A program made the position numbers and the translations under genes. Shown in pieces: positions 8,670 to 15,708 of a stretch of DNA of 64,000 nucleotides. Each line of letters opens with the position of its first letter. Within the stretch, counting starts at the first letter, position 1. The notes beneath the pieces are model-generated. The model did not search any database. It saw only the letters and a program-made list of their open reading frames with translations, and had not been told where the DNA came from. The stretch comes from Streptomyces verrucosisporus (GTDB taxonomy: Bacteria; Actinomycetota; Actinomycetes; Streptomycetales; Streptomycetaceae). The stretch lies in NCBI RefSeq assembly GCF_017114865.1, contig NZ_JADEYH010000017.1, forward strand, positions 1 through 64,000, written 5' to 3'.

Positions 8670-8693
8670 GCAGCCGACAGGACCTCCGGCTGC
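8670..8693. promoter_or_regulatory. Inverted repeat upstream of the PAS-GAF gene
   Basis: The sequence is GCAGCCG, 10 nt, CGGCTGC. It overlaps the expected -35 position of the hexamer TACGTT (8702-8707), which lies 6 nt before the ATG at 8714. Immediately upstream (8641-8669) is an A+T-rich tract that stands out from the rest of the window. The tract may carry the divergent promoter of the ANTAR gene. Confidence 0.4.
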
Positions 8694-8713
8694 CCGCGGG
8701 TTACGTTGAGGAC

Positions 8714-9865
8714 ATGGCGCAGGCGGAGGAGTTCGGAACCGAGCTGGCGGACTTCCGCCGACGGGTGGAGGAACTGCGATCGGCACCTGCCCTGCCGGAG
8801 GCCGACCGGCTCCCCGCCCTGGAGGCCGCGCTCCTGGAGCTCCGGCACGCGGCCGAGGTGCTGTGGCCGCGCTACGAGGAGCTGGCCGCCGGACGGCACC
8901 GCGGCGGCCCGGAGGAGCACCACGAGCACCGGCTGCTGCGCACCCTGTTCCAGCGGCTGCCTGTGGCGGTGGCCCTGCTGGACCGGGACACGGTGGTACG
9001 GCGCTGCAACCCCGCCGCCGGGCAGGTGCTGGGAGTACGGGCCGGATACGCCACCGGGCGCGCACTGACCGGTTCCCTGGCCCACGGCTCCCGGGCGGCC
9101 TTCCGCTCCCAGGTGGCGGCCGTCGCCCGCGGCGAGGGCGACCGCGGCCTGACCGTCCGTCTGCCGGGTCCGTCCCGGCAGGGCGGCACCGCGCTGCGGG
9201 CCACCCTGACGGCGCTGCACCCCCCGCACGAACCGGGCGCGATCGTCCTGGCCGTCCTCCAGCCGACCGTGCCCGGCGCGCCCGCCGGAACCGGCCCCGC
9301 CGGGCCGGCCGCGGCGGTGGAGCGCGGGGAGTCGCGCCCCGACCCGTCCGAGGCCGCCCGCGGCGCCGAGCTGATGGATCTGCTGGACGGGACGACGACG
9401 GCGCTGCTCGGGGCCGACTCCCCCAAGGAGGTGCCGCAGCGGGTGGCGGAGGCGCTCTACGGCCGGTTCGCCGACTGGGTGGTCGTCGACGCCGCCGTGC
9501 CCGGCGGCGCGCTGCGCCGGGCCGCCGTCCTGGCCCCGGCCGGGCGGCTGCGCGACGCGGTCGCCGCGCAGGACCCGTCCTCCTGGCCGCCGGTGGTGGA
9601 CGCGGTGCGGCACGGCGGCACGACGCTGCGGGTGCGGCCCGAGGACCCCGGGCTCCTGGGCCGGGACGCCGCCGGGACCCCCGTCCTGGTGCGGGCCGAG
9701 GCCGGCTCGCTGCTGTGCGTGCCGCTGTCCGACGGCGCGGGGGGCCCGGTGCTCGGCGCGCTGACGCTGCTGCGCACCGGCGGCCGGCGGGCCTTCGGGC
9801 TGGCGGAGGCCGGCGCCGTGGAGCGGATCGCACGGCATGTCGCCCTCGCTCTGCGCGGGCTGTGA
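8714..9865 (+). CDS. PAS and GAF domain sensor protein without an output domain
   Basis: This 383-residue protein starts with a helical, probably coiled-coil segment (about residues 1-75). A PAS domain follows at about 76-185 (FQRLPVAVALLDRDTVVRRCNPAAGQ is its core; at most 20 residues shown elsewhere), then a proline-rich linker, then a GAF domain at about 215-383. No kinase, phosphatase, ANTAR or DNA-binding domain is present, so it must act through a partner. The divergent GAF-ANTAR protein is the obvious candidate. The ATG is preceded by GAGGA and by TACGTT, so either SD-led or leaderless initiation is possible. A long hairpin ends the unit. Confidence 0.78.
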   Translation: MAQAEEFGTELADFRRRVEELRSAPALPEADRLPALEAALLELRHAAEVLWPRYEELAAGRHRGGPEEHHEHRLLRTLFQRLPVAVALLDRDTVVRRCNPAAGQVLGVRAGYATGRALTGSLAHGSRAAFRSQVAAVARGEGDRGLTVRLPGPSRQGGTALRATLTALHPPHEPGAIVLAVLQPTVPGAPAGTGPAGPAAAVERGESRPDPSEAARGAELMDLLDGTTTALLGADSPKEVPQRVAEALYGRFADWVVVDAAVPGGALRRAAVLAPAGRLRDAVAAQDPSSWPPVVDAVRHGGTTLRVRPEDPGLLGRDAAGTPVLVRAEAGSLLCVPLSDGAGGPVLGALTLLRTGGRRAFGLAEAGAVERIARHVALALRGL

Positions 9866-9866
9866 G

Positions 9867-9923
9867 GCGCCCGGCGTCCCGTTCCACCGGCCGGTCCGGC
9901 CGGTGGAACGGGACGCCGGGCGC
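9867..9923. terminator. 57-nt near-perfect palindromic hairpin
   Basis: Two perfectly complementary 28-nt arms (9867-9894 and 9896-9923) flank a single T. It starts one base after the PAS-GAF stop codon and lies between convergent genes, so it can terminate transcription from both sides. There is no T-tract, as is usual in Streptomyces. Confidence 0.85.
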
Positions 9924-9930
9924 GCGTGTG

Positions 9931-9958
9931 CCGCGCCCGCGCGGCTGCGCGGGCGCGG
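9931..9958. terminator. Second hairpin (12-bp stem, 4-nt loop)
   Basis: CCGCGCCCGCGC and GCGCGGGCGCGG pair around GGCT, directly after the 57-nt palindrome. It lies downstream of the sigma-factor gene read on the minus strand and probably ends that transcript. Confidence 0.6.
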
Positions 9959-10032
9959 CGGGGCAGGGGGCGCGGCGGGTGCGCGGGGCGGGGGCGCGCC
10001 GCCGGCATCCCGCTCCACCCGCCGGCGGCGCG

Positions 10033-10902
10033 TCAGGCGGCCCGGGAGCCCGCGTAGACGCGTTCGCGCTCCCGCTCCCCCTCCGGGGCGGCCTGCTCAC
10101 GCTCCAGATCCGCCTCGACCTCGGCGTGCAGGCGGTTGCAGGTGCGGCTGATCAGCCGGGAGACGTGCATCTGGGAGATACCGAGCTGCTCGGCGATCCG
10201 GCTCTGGGTCATGTCGCAGAAGAAGCGCAGGTAGAGGATCTTGCGCTCGCGCTCGGGCAGATTGCGCAGCCGGGGCTTGAGCGACTCGCGGTAGACGACG
10301 AGGTCGAAGCCGGGCTCGGCGCTGCCGAGGGTGTCCACCAGCGCGTAGCCGTCGTCGGCGCCGGGCAGCTCGGCGTCCAGGGAGAGGGTGCTGTAGCTCT
10401 CCAGGGCCTCGGAGCCGATGCGCACCTCCTCCTCCGTCAGCCCGCTGTGTTCCGCTATCTCCTTGACTCCGGGGGTACGGCCGTCGAGGGAGTGGCTGAG
10501 CTGGCGGCTGGAGGCGCGTACGCGGTTGCGCAGCTCCTGCACCCGCCGCGGCACGTGCAGACCCCACATGTGGTCGCGGAAGTGCCGCTTGATCTCGCCG
10601 ACGATGGTCGGCACCGCGAAGCTCTCGAACGCGCTGCCGCGCGCCGGGTCGTAGCGGGTGACGGCCTTCACCAGGCCGAGGGCGGCCACCTGCTCCAGGT
10701 CCTCCAGGGACTCGCCGCGGTTGCGGAAGTGCCGGGCGAGGCGCTCGGCCATCGGCATCCAGGCCCGCACGACCCGCTGCCGCAGCTCCTCGCGCTCCGG
10801 GCCGTCCGGAAGCTCGGCGATGCGCTGGAACTCGGCGGTGGTGTCGGGGGCGTCGTCGTGCGGGTGCCGCGCGTGCTTTGCTCGTGCTCGTACGGGGGTC
10901 AT
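10033..10902 (-). CDS. SigB/SigF/SigG-type RNA polymerase sigma factor
   Basis: This 289-residue alternative sigma factor has region 2 at about residues 30-100 (LEDLEQVAALGLVKAVTRYD, FESFAVPTIVGEIKRHFRD), region 3 (VPRRVQELRNRV...), and region 4 with its helix-turn-helix (MTQSRIAEQLGISQMHVSRL). These features place it in the stress/sporulation SigB-F-G group. Such sigma factors are normally held by an RsbW-like anti-sigma factor, but none is encoded nearby. The ATG at 10900-10902 is followed directly by the conserved region. A candidate autoregulatory promoter of the same class lies at 11047-11071. Which streptomycete paralogue it is (SigB, F, G, H, I, K, L, M or N) cannot be decided here. 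Confidence 0.92.
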   Translation of the reverse strand: MTPVRARAKHARHPHDDAPDTTAEFQRIAELPDGPEREELRQRVVRAWMPMAERLARHFRNRGESLEDLEQVAALGLVKAVTRYDPARGSAFESFAVPTIVGEIKRHFRDHMWGLHVPRRVQELRNRVRASSRQLSHSLDGRTPGVKEIAEHSGLTEEEVRIGSEALESYSTLSLDAELPGADDGYALVDTLGSAEPGFDLVVYRESLKPRLRNLPERERKILYLRFFCDMTQSRIAEQLGISQMHVSRLISRTCNRLHAEVEADLEREQAAPEGERERERVYAGSRAA

Positions 10903-11046
10903 GTGCGGTCTCTCCCGAACTGTGGACTGTGGCTCTGTGGGGGTTACCGCGGGACCGGGCACAGGGGGACCGGGGCCGAAACACCCGGGGCGGGGAATGT
11001 CACCGCTCCCGCGGATGTGCCTGCGGTCCGAAGCACGAGGGTTCGG

Positions 11047-11071
11047 ATGCCCGGGGCCCACCCCTTCAAAC
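11047..11071 (-). promoter_or_regulatory. Candidate SigB-type promoter for the sigma-factor gene
   Basis: On the minus strand the sequence reads GTTT, 15 nt, GGGCAT, one mismatch from the streptomycete SigB-family consensus GTTT-N14-16-GGGTAT. It lies about 145 nt upstream of the sigma-factor ATG, which suggests positive autoregulation. Confidence 0.45.
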
Positions 11072-11138
11072 GATGTTTTTCACACCGGCACCCGGTTACC
11101 CGGTGCCCGCACCGCCGGACCTGTGGAGGACTGCGTCG

Positions 11139-12110
11139 ATGACCGAGTACGGCTACTTCCTGGCCTGTGAGGACCACGGACCGAACGAGCTGGTGGAGCA
11201 GGCCCGGATGGCCGAGCAGGCGGGTTTCACCTCCTTGTGGATCTCCGACCACTACCACCCGTGGAACGGCGTCCAGGGGCACAGTCCGTTCGTGTGGTCC
11301 GTCATCGGCGCGATCTCGCAGGCGACCTCGCTGCCCGTCCAGACGGCGGTCACCTGCCCGACCGTGCGCGTCCACCCCGCGGTGGTCGCCCAGGCCGCCG
11401 CCACCTGCGCGGTGATGCTGGAGGGGCGCTTCCGGCTGGGCGTGGGCACCGGCGAGGCGCTCAACGAGCACATCCTGGGCGGCCCCTGGCCCCAGGCGTC
11501 GGTGCGGATGGAGATGCTGGAGGAGGCCATCGGCGTCATCCGGCGCCTGCTGACCGGCGAGGAGGTCAGCCACCACGGCAGGCACTACACCGTGGAGAAC
11601 GCCCGGCTGTACGACGTGCCCGGCCGGCCGGTGCCGATCGACGTCTCCGGCTTCGGCCCGGCCGCCATCGAACTGGCCGGGCGGGTGGGCGACGGGTTCA
11701 TCACCACCATGCCCGACGTGGAGGGGCTGGAGCGCTTCCGCCGCAGCGGCGGGGGCCGCGGCTCCGGGCAGGGGCCGGCCTTCGCCGGGACGAAGGTCTG
11801 CTACGGCACCGACCGCGACGAGACCGTGCGCACCGTCCACCGCCGCTGGCCCAACATGTTCCTGCCCGGCGAGCTGGGGCAGGTCCTGCCCACCCCGGCA
11901 CACTTCGAGCAGGCCTCGCGGCTGGTGACCGAGGAGGTGGTGGCCGGCTCCGGGCTGCCGTGCGGCGACGACCCCGAGGAGCACGCGAGCGCCCTGCGGG
12001 GGTTCGCCGATGCCGGGTTCGACGTGGTGCACGTCAACCAGATCGGCCCCGACCTGAGGGGTTTCTTCGACTTCTACCGCAGTGACGTCCTGCCCCGGCT
12101 GAAGGACTGA
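11139..12110 (+). CDS. LLM-class F420-dependent oxidoreductase (TIGR03557 type)
   Basis: This 323-residue protein has the luciferase-like TIM-barrel fold of F420-dependent glucose-6-phosphate dehydrogenase relatives. Characteristic strings include EQAGFTSLWISDHYHPW, LPVQTAVTCPTVRVHPAVVA, RFRLGVGTGEALNEHILGG and a C-terminal FDVVHVNQIGPD. It would transfer hydride between an alcohol or aldehyde-like substrate and coenzyme F420; the substrate is unknown. The ATG at 11139 has GGAGGA at 11125-11130. A GTTT-N15-GGTTAC string upstream weakly resembles a SigB promoter. A 14-bp hairpin terminator follows at 12153. Confidence 0.9.
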   Translation: MTEYGYFLACEDHGPNELVEQARMAEQAGFTSLWISDHYHPWNGVQGHSPFVWSVIGAISQATSLPVQTAVTCPTVRVHPAVVAQAAATCAVMLEGRFRLGVGTGEALNEHILGGPWPQASVRMEMLEEAIGVIRRLLTGEEVSHHGRHYTVENARLYDVPGRPVPIDVSGFGPAAIELAGRVGDGFITTMPDVEGLERFRRSGGGRGSGQGPAFAGTKVCYGTDRDETVRTVHRRWPNMFLPGELGQVLPTPAHFEQASRLVTEEVVAGSGLPCGDDPEEHASALRGFADAGFDVVHVNQIGPDLRGFFDFYRSDVLPRLKD

Positions 12111-12152
12111 ACCGGCCGCCGGGCGGCCCGGCGGCGGCCGGGGCCCATGGAC

Positions 12153-12187
12153 GGGGGTGCGGAGAGGGTGCGGCTCTCCGCACCCCC
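12153..12187 (+). terminator. Hairpin terminator after the F420 oxidoreductase
   Basis: A perfect 14-bp stem (GGGGGTGCGGAGAG with CTCTCCGCACCCCC) encloses a 7-nt loop, 42 bp after the stop codon. It lies between convergent genes. Confidence 0.8.
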
Positions 12188-12249
12188 TTCGCCTGCCCCG
12201 CGCCGGTCCCGTGCCCGCGTCCGGGGTCCCCGGAGCCCCGGAGCCAAGG

Positions 12250-12768
12250 TCAGCTCAGCAGGGAGCCGAAACCGCCCTCCCGGGCGAGCCGTTCGAGCTC
12301 GTCCAGTGCGCGGCGGGCCCTGGCGGCCGTCTCCGGTTCGCTCTCGGGCAGCCCGCTCTCGGCGAACTCGTCCTCATCCAGGCGCAGCACGGCGGACCGG
12401 TCGGGCGACACCCACAGGTCCAGCTCCAGGTCCCAGGTGGTCAGCGTGCCCGGTGCGACGGCGGCGGGACGGGTGACGTCGCAGTACCAGCCCTTGAGGC
12501 CGCCGTCCGGGCCGCGCACCTCCTTGACCGAGAACCAGCGGTCGCGCCAGTAGTGCTCGGTGAACACGTCGCCGCTCTCGAAGCGCACGAAGCCGAAGTC
12601 CCGTACCGGCGGGCCGGCCCAGGGCGCCCGCACGACGGCGTGGACGCCGTCGTCGCGCTCCACGGTCGCCGGGTAATGGACCTGTCGGCCATGGGACTTG
12701 TGCAGGACCACGGTCACCGTGTCGTCCGGCGCCAGAGTGGTCTCGGGGCCGGTGTGCGCATCGCTCAT
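12250..12768 (-). CDS. DUF402 domain protein
   Basis: This 172-residue protein is of the DUF402/FAU-1-like family, recognised from WAGPPVRDFGFVRFESGD, FTEHYWRDRWFSVKEV and the core KGWYCDVTRPA followed by DLELDLWVSPD. Relatives include ribonuclease- and nucleoside-phosphatase-like proteins that use an acidic metal site; Asp and Glu residues at the expected places are present, but the activity is unproven. The ATG at 12766-12768 has a GGGAGG-type RBS. The gene lies alone between two convergent/tandem minus-strand units and is bounded by hairpins. Confidence 0.8.
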   Translation of the reverse strand: MSDAHTGPETTLAPDDTVTVVLHKSHGRQVHYPATVERDDGVHAVVRAPWAGPPVRDFGFVRFESGDVFTEHYWRDRWFSVKEVRGPDGGLKGWYCDVTRPAAVAPGTLTTWDLELDLWVSPDRSAVLRLDEDEFAESGLPESEPETAARARRALDELERLAREGGFGSLLS

Positions 12769-12939
12769 GGGCCCACCCTCCCCGACGGACGAGAGGAGGC
12801 GCACCTGGTTTTCGGGTTCGCCCCTCTCGGATTCCGCCCTCCCGCCCCGCCCTCGCGTCCGCCGTGCTCGTGTGCTCCCTCCCCGTGCGCCGCGCGCCCC
12901 GGGCCGGTGTTGTGCCCCCGACAGTCCCGCGGGCAGCCG

Positions 12940-12969
12940 CGGGTACCGCCCTGAACAGGGCGGTACCCG
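12940..12969. terminator. Perfect hairpin in the 396-bp gene-free stretch 12769-13164
   Basis: CGGGTACCGCCCTG pairs with CAGGGCGGTACCCG around AA. It sits about 195 bp downstream of the DUF6158 gene and upstream of the DUF402 gene, both on the minus strand. The rest of the stretch (12769-12939 and 13019-13164) is C-rich sequence in which I see no gene. Confidence 0.65.
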
Positions 12970-12980
12970 GGTCCGGGAGC

Positions 12981-13018
12981 GGCTCCGGGCACGGTCCCTG
13001 ACCTCCGTGCCCGGAGCC
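12981..13018. terminator. Second hairpin next to the 12940 hairpin
   Basis: GGCTCCGGGCAC pairs with GTGCCCGGAGCC over a 14-nt loop and is followed by TTCTC on the plus strand. On the minus strand it would be transcribed before the 12940 hairpin, giving a double terminator for the DUF6158 gene. Confidence 0.55.
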
Positions 13019-13164
13019 TTCTCACTCCCCCACAGGGCCGCTCGCTCGGCCGCGGTCCGGGTGCCCCCGCCTTCCGGGGGCAAACACCCGCTCACCCGGC
13101 CGTCGCAACGCCACCACCACGCCGCCACCACCGCGGCCGCCCGCTCCCACGCCGCGCCCTCACC

Positions 13165-13392
13165 TCATTCGGTGCGCGCCCGGGCGCCCTCCCTCGTGCG
13201 GCCCGCCGAGACGGCCCGGTCGGGGTGGCGCCGCAGGTACTCGCCCTCCAGTTCGGCGGTGCGCCGGGTGTGCGCGGCCAGCGCGTCCGACGAGCCGTGC
13301 AGCAGGGTGTCGTGGCGGGTCCGGTGCAGGGATTCCAGCTCCTCGATCAGCGCGGTCTCGGACAGCTTCTCCGGGTCCACTCCCATGCCCAT
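13165..13392 (-). CDS. Small DUF6158-family protein
   Basis: This 75-residue protein reads as one helical bundle segment: GVDPEKLSETALIEELESLH, then RTRHDTLLHGSSDALAAHTRRTAELE (two parts), ending in REGARARTE. I recognise it as the actinobacterial DUF6158 family, small conserved proteins of unknown role. The ATG at 13390-13392 is preferred over the second ATG (13386) because GGAGG lies about 9 nt upstream. It is divergent from the eRF1-like gene with 101 bp between the starts, and in this context may be co-regulated with it. Confidence 0.8.
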   Translation of the reverse strand: MGMGVDPEKLSETALIEELESLHRTRHDTLLHGSSDALAAHTRRTAELEGEYLRRHPDRAVSAGRTREGARARTE

Positions 13393-13493
13393 GGTCCGGT
13401 CGCCTCCTCAGTCGGTGCTCTCCGGCGTCGCTCCGTGTCTTTTGCACCGGTCCGGGTACCCGGAAACCCGCCCACCACAAGGAGGGAGAGCCC

Positions 13494-14693
13494 GTGGAAC
13501 TCGGATTCCTGAACCCTGTCTTCGACCGCCCCGGCCCCTGGGCCTCGGTCTACTTCGACACCTCGTGGCTGACCGAGGACGCGGCGGCCCGCCGCGAACT
13601 CGCCGCCCGCGAGGTCCACGACCTGCTGAAGAGCCAGGGAGCGGACGAACGCACCCGCAAGGCGGTGTACGACGCCCTCCTGGCGCTGCCGCGCAGTTCG
13701 GCCTCGCCGGGGCGGGCGCTGTTCGCCACCGCGGGCGAGGTGGTGCTCGATCCCGCGCTGGCCCGGGCGCCGAGCGGCGGCCCGCACGCGACCTGGGGGC
13801 CGCTGCCGCACACCACGCCGCTGCTGGAACTGATGGACACCGCCCCCACCTGCCTGCTGGCCCGCATCGACCGCACCGGCGCGGACCTGGAGCTGCGGGG
13901 TCCCTTCGGCAGGCGCGAGGCCGGCCAGATCCAGGGCGAGGAGTGGCCGGTGCACCGCACCCCGAACGCCGACTGGTCCGAGCGCCGGTTCCAGAACTCG
14001 GTGGAGAACACCTGGGAGCACAACGCCGCCCTCATCGCGGAGGGTCTGAAGGCCCAGCAGGCCGAGACCGGCGCACAGGTGCTGGTCCTGGCCGGCGACA
14101 CCCGTGAGTGTCACGCCGTGCACGACCGGCTGGCCCCCGACTTCCGGGGGGTGGCCGTCATCGCCGAGCACGGGGTGCGCGCCCCGGGCCGCAACGCGGC
14201 GGCCGGCGAGGAGAAGCTGGAGAAGGAGGTGGAGGAGGCCCGCGCCTCCTATGTGCACCGCCACGCCGCCGATGTCATGGAGCGGTTCCAGGCCAGGCGG
14301 GTGCCGACCGACGACGGCAGGGTGGGCGCCGCCGAAGGGGTGCCCGCGCTGGTGGACGCCGCCAGGGAGCACCGCATCTCCGCCCTGCTGGTCCGTCCCG
14401 ACGGCCCTGACCTGCACCGCGAGGTGTGGGTGGGCGACGGGCCCGACCAGGTGTCGGTGCGCCGCACCGACCTGCAGTACCTGGGCGAGACCCGTCCCGT
14501 CAGCGCCCGCGCGGACGACGCGCTGCTGCGGTCGGCGGTGGCCACCGGGGCCGAGGTGATCTCCGTGGGGCCGCTCGCGGAGGAGCCCGGCACTCCGGAG
14601 GGGCTGCCTGTGGGCGGGCTCGGCGCGCTGCTGCGCTGGCCCTACGGCGGGCCGCCGGCCGAGGGGGCGACGGGCGGTTCGGCCCCGTCCTGA
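13494..14693 (+). CDS. Bacterial eRF1-family (baeRF2; Vms1/Ankzf1-like) protein
   Basis: This 399-residue protein is related to the archaeal/eukaryotic release factor 1 superfamily, in which Vms1/Ankzf1 cleaves peptidyl-tRNA on stalled ribosomes. The N-terminus (FDRPGPWASVYFDTSW) and the middle domain (PTCLLARIDRTGADLELRG, then VENTWEHNAALIAEGLKAQQ) fit the baeRF2 type. The C-terminal third resembles the L7Ae-like domain with RISALLVRPDGPDLHREVWV. No GGQ motif is visible, so peptidyl-tRNA hydrolysis is only the family expectation. The GTG start at 13494 has a strong RBS at 13480-13487. Confidence 0.8.
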   Translation: MELGFLNPVFDRPGPWASVYFDTSWLTEDAAARRELAAREVHDLLKSQGADERTRKAVYDALLALPRSSASPGRALFATAGEVVLDPALARAPSGGPHATWGPLPHTTPLLELMDTAPTCLLARIDRTGADLELRGPFGRREAGQIQGEEWPVHRTPNADWSERRFQNSVENTWEHNAALIAEGLKAQQAETGAQVLVLAGDTRECHAVHDRLAPDFRGVAVIAEHGVRAPGRNAAAGEEKLEKEVEEARASYVHRHAADVMERFQARRVPTDDGRVGAAEGVPALVDAAREHRISALLVRPDGPDLHREVWVGDGPDQVSVRRTDLQYLGETRPVSARADDALLRSAVATGAEVISVGPLAEEPGTPEGLPVGGLGALLRWPYGGPPAEGATGGSAPS

Positions 14694-14754
14694 CGCACCG
14701 GCACCACCGGCCCGGCCGGCGGCACACTCCGCTGCTGTCCACATAATGGAATTA

Positions 14755-14773
14755 TCTTGCTCGCATGGCAAGA
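14755..14773. promoter_or_regulatory. Inverted repeat upstream of the deleted methyltransferase gene
   Basis: TCTTGC, 7 nt, GCAAGA. It lies just upstream of TACGGT (14782-14787), which is 6 nt before the ATG at 14794, so it would overlap the -35 region. A regulator probably once controlled this gene; no candidate is adjacent. Confidence 0.4.
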
Positions 14774-14793
14774 CAGCGCGATACGGTGCGCGC

Positions 14794-15156
14794 ATGCCGA
14801 GACCGAACGCCGTGTACACCCACGGCCACCACGAGTCCGTCCTGCGCTCCCACCGGTGGCGCACCGCCGCCAACTCCGCGGGCCGCCGGCTGCTGTCCTG
14901 GGCCCGCGAGGCCGGCTTCACCGACGTCACCGCGGACGCGGACGTCTGGTGCTTCGCCACGGAGGCGGACCGCGCCTGGTGGAGCGGCCTGTGGGCGGAA
15001 CGCACCACCGGCTCCGCCTACGCCCGCCTCGCCGTCGAGGGCGGGCACGCGGACCGGGCGGAGCTGGAGCGGATCGCCGCCGCCTGGCGCGAGTGGGGCG
15101 GACGGCCCGACGGCTGGTTCTCGGTGCCGCACGGGCAGATCCTGTGCCGGGCCTGA
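14794..15156 (+). pseudogene. SAM-dependent methyltransferase with the catalytic core deleted in frame
   Basis: The 120-residue product starts like the streptomycete methyltransferases that begin YTHGHHESVLRSHRWRTAANS. It then jumps, at about residue 29 (near base 14880), straight to the C-terminal part that normally follows the methyltransferase core: GRRLLSWAREAGFTDVTADA, then DVWCFATEADRAWWSGLWAE and WREWGGRPDGWFSVPHGQIL. Full family members have about 270 residues. The missing 150 or so residues contain the whole Rossmann SAM-binding core (the VLDVGCGPG motif and following strands). The deletion keeps the frame, so a short protein may still be made, but it cannot bind SAM as the family does. 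Initiation is probably leaderless. Confidence 0.8.
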
Positions 15157-15228
15157 GACGGGACGGGCGCGGCCCGGCCCCGGTGAAGTGGCTCCGAGGC
15201 GGGCCCGCACCGGGGCGGCGGGGCGCGC

Positions 15229-15257
15229 CTGACACCGTACGCGCCCCCAACTAGGCT
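15229..15257 (+). promoter_or_regulatory. Promoter of the VOC gene giving a leaderless transcript
   Basis: CTGACA (15229-15234), 17 nt, TAGGCT (15252-15257). This is close to the vegetative consensus TTGACR-N17-TAGRRT. The ATG at 15265 starts 7 nt after the -10, so the predicted transcription start coincides with the start codon. No Shine-Dalgarno sequence is present. Confidence 0.7.
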
Positions 15258-15264
15258 CCTCCGT

Positions 15265-15609
15265 ATGGAGATTCTGGGTACTGCGCTGCGCGTGTGTGTC
15301 GACGACCTGGACGCGGCGGCGGGCGTGTACGAGCGGCTCACCGGCGCCGAGGCCATGCGGTTCACACAGGGCCCCGTCTCGGCGGCCGCCGTCGGCCCCT
15401 TTCTGCTGATGAGCGGCCCGCCCGGGCCGATGGAGGTCCTCAGCAAGGTCGCCGCCACGCTGGCGGTGCGGGACGTGGAGGAGGCGGCGGCCGATCTGCG
15501 GGCCGTCGGTGCCGAGATCATCGCCGGCCCGCAGTCCACCCCCATCGGCCGGAACATGGTGGCCCGCCACCCCGACGGCTCGGTCTTCGAATACGTCGAC
15601 CGCCGGTAG
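15265..15609 (+). CDS. VOC-family (glyoxalase/bleomycin-resistance fold) protein
   Basis: This 114-residue protein has the paired beta-alpha-beta-beta-beta modules of the vicinal-oxygen-chelate fold. Module 1 starts GTALRVCVDDLDAAAGVYER and module 2 ATLAVRDVEEAAADLRAVGA, ending RHPDGSVFEYVDRR. The final glutamate in VFEYVD is a typical metal ligand. The substrate is unknown; members include glyoxalases, dioxygenases and antibiotic-binding proteins. The start is supported by the leaderless promoter at 15229. The stop codon lies inside a 20-bp direct repeat. Confidence 0.85.
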   Translation: MEILGTALRVCVDDLDAAAGVYERLTGAEAMRFTQGPVSAAAVGPFLLMSGPPGPMEVLSKVAATLAVRDVEEAAADLRAVGAEIIAGPQSTPIGRNMVARHPDGSVFEYVDRR

Positions 15610-15648
15610 GCGGGCGCGGGAGACAGCCCGCCGGTAGGCGGGCGCGGG
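15601..15648. repeat. 20-bp direct repeat spanning the VOC stop codon
   Basis: Positions 15601-15620 and 15629-15648 are identical over 20 bp, separated by 8 bp. The first copy holds the last two codons and the stop of the VOC gene, so the second copy looks like a local duplication of the gene end. Confidence 0.85.
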
Positions 15649-15654
15649 GGGCGG

Positions 15655-15708
15655 ACCGGCGGGGCGACCGGCGGGGCGACCGGCGGGGCGACCGGCGGGG
15701 CGACCGGC
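15655..15708. repeat. Tandem 12-bp repeat, 4.5 copies
   Basis: The unit ACCGGCGGGGCG is repeated four times without change (15655-15702) and is followed by half a unit. It lies between the VOC gene and the hairpin at 15704 and is non-coding. The copy number probably varies between strains. Confidence 0.9.

Noticed and set aside
9931..10032. A repeat array or CRISPR-like element in the GC-rich tract after the 57-nt palindrome
   Set aside because: The apparent repeats are simple GGGCGCGG runs without regular spacing; a terminator hairpin explains the ordered part.
6282..10100. A single giant protein through the aminotransferase-like, ANTAR and PAS-GAF region
   Set aside because: The open frame comes from base composition; recognisable domains lie in separate frames and on both strands with their own starts and RBSs.
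12769..13164. A small gene in the 396-bp stretch between DUF402 and DUF6158
   Set aside because: No frame has an RBS-supported start with normal amino-acid composition; the stretch is explained by two hairpins.
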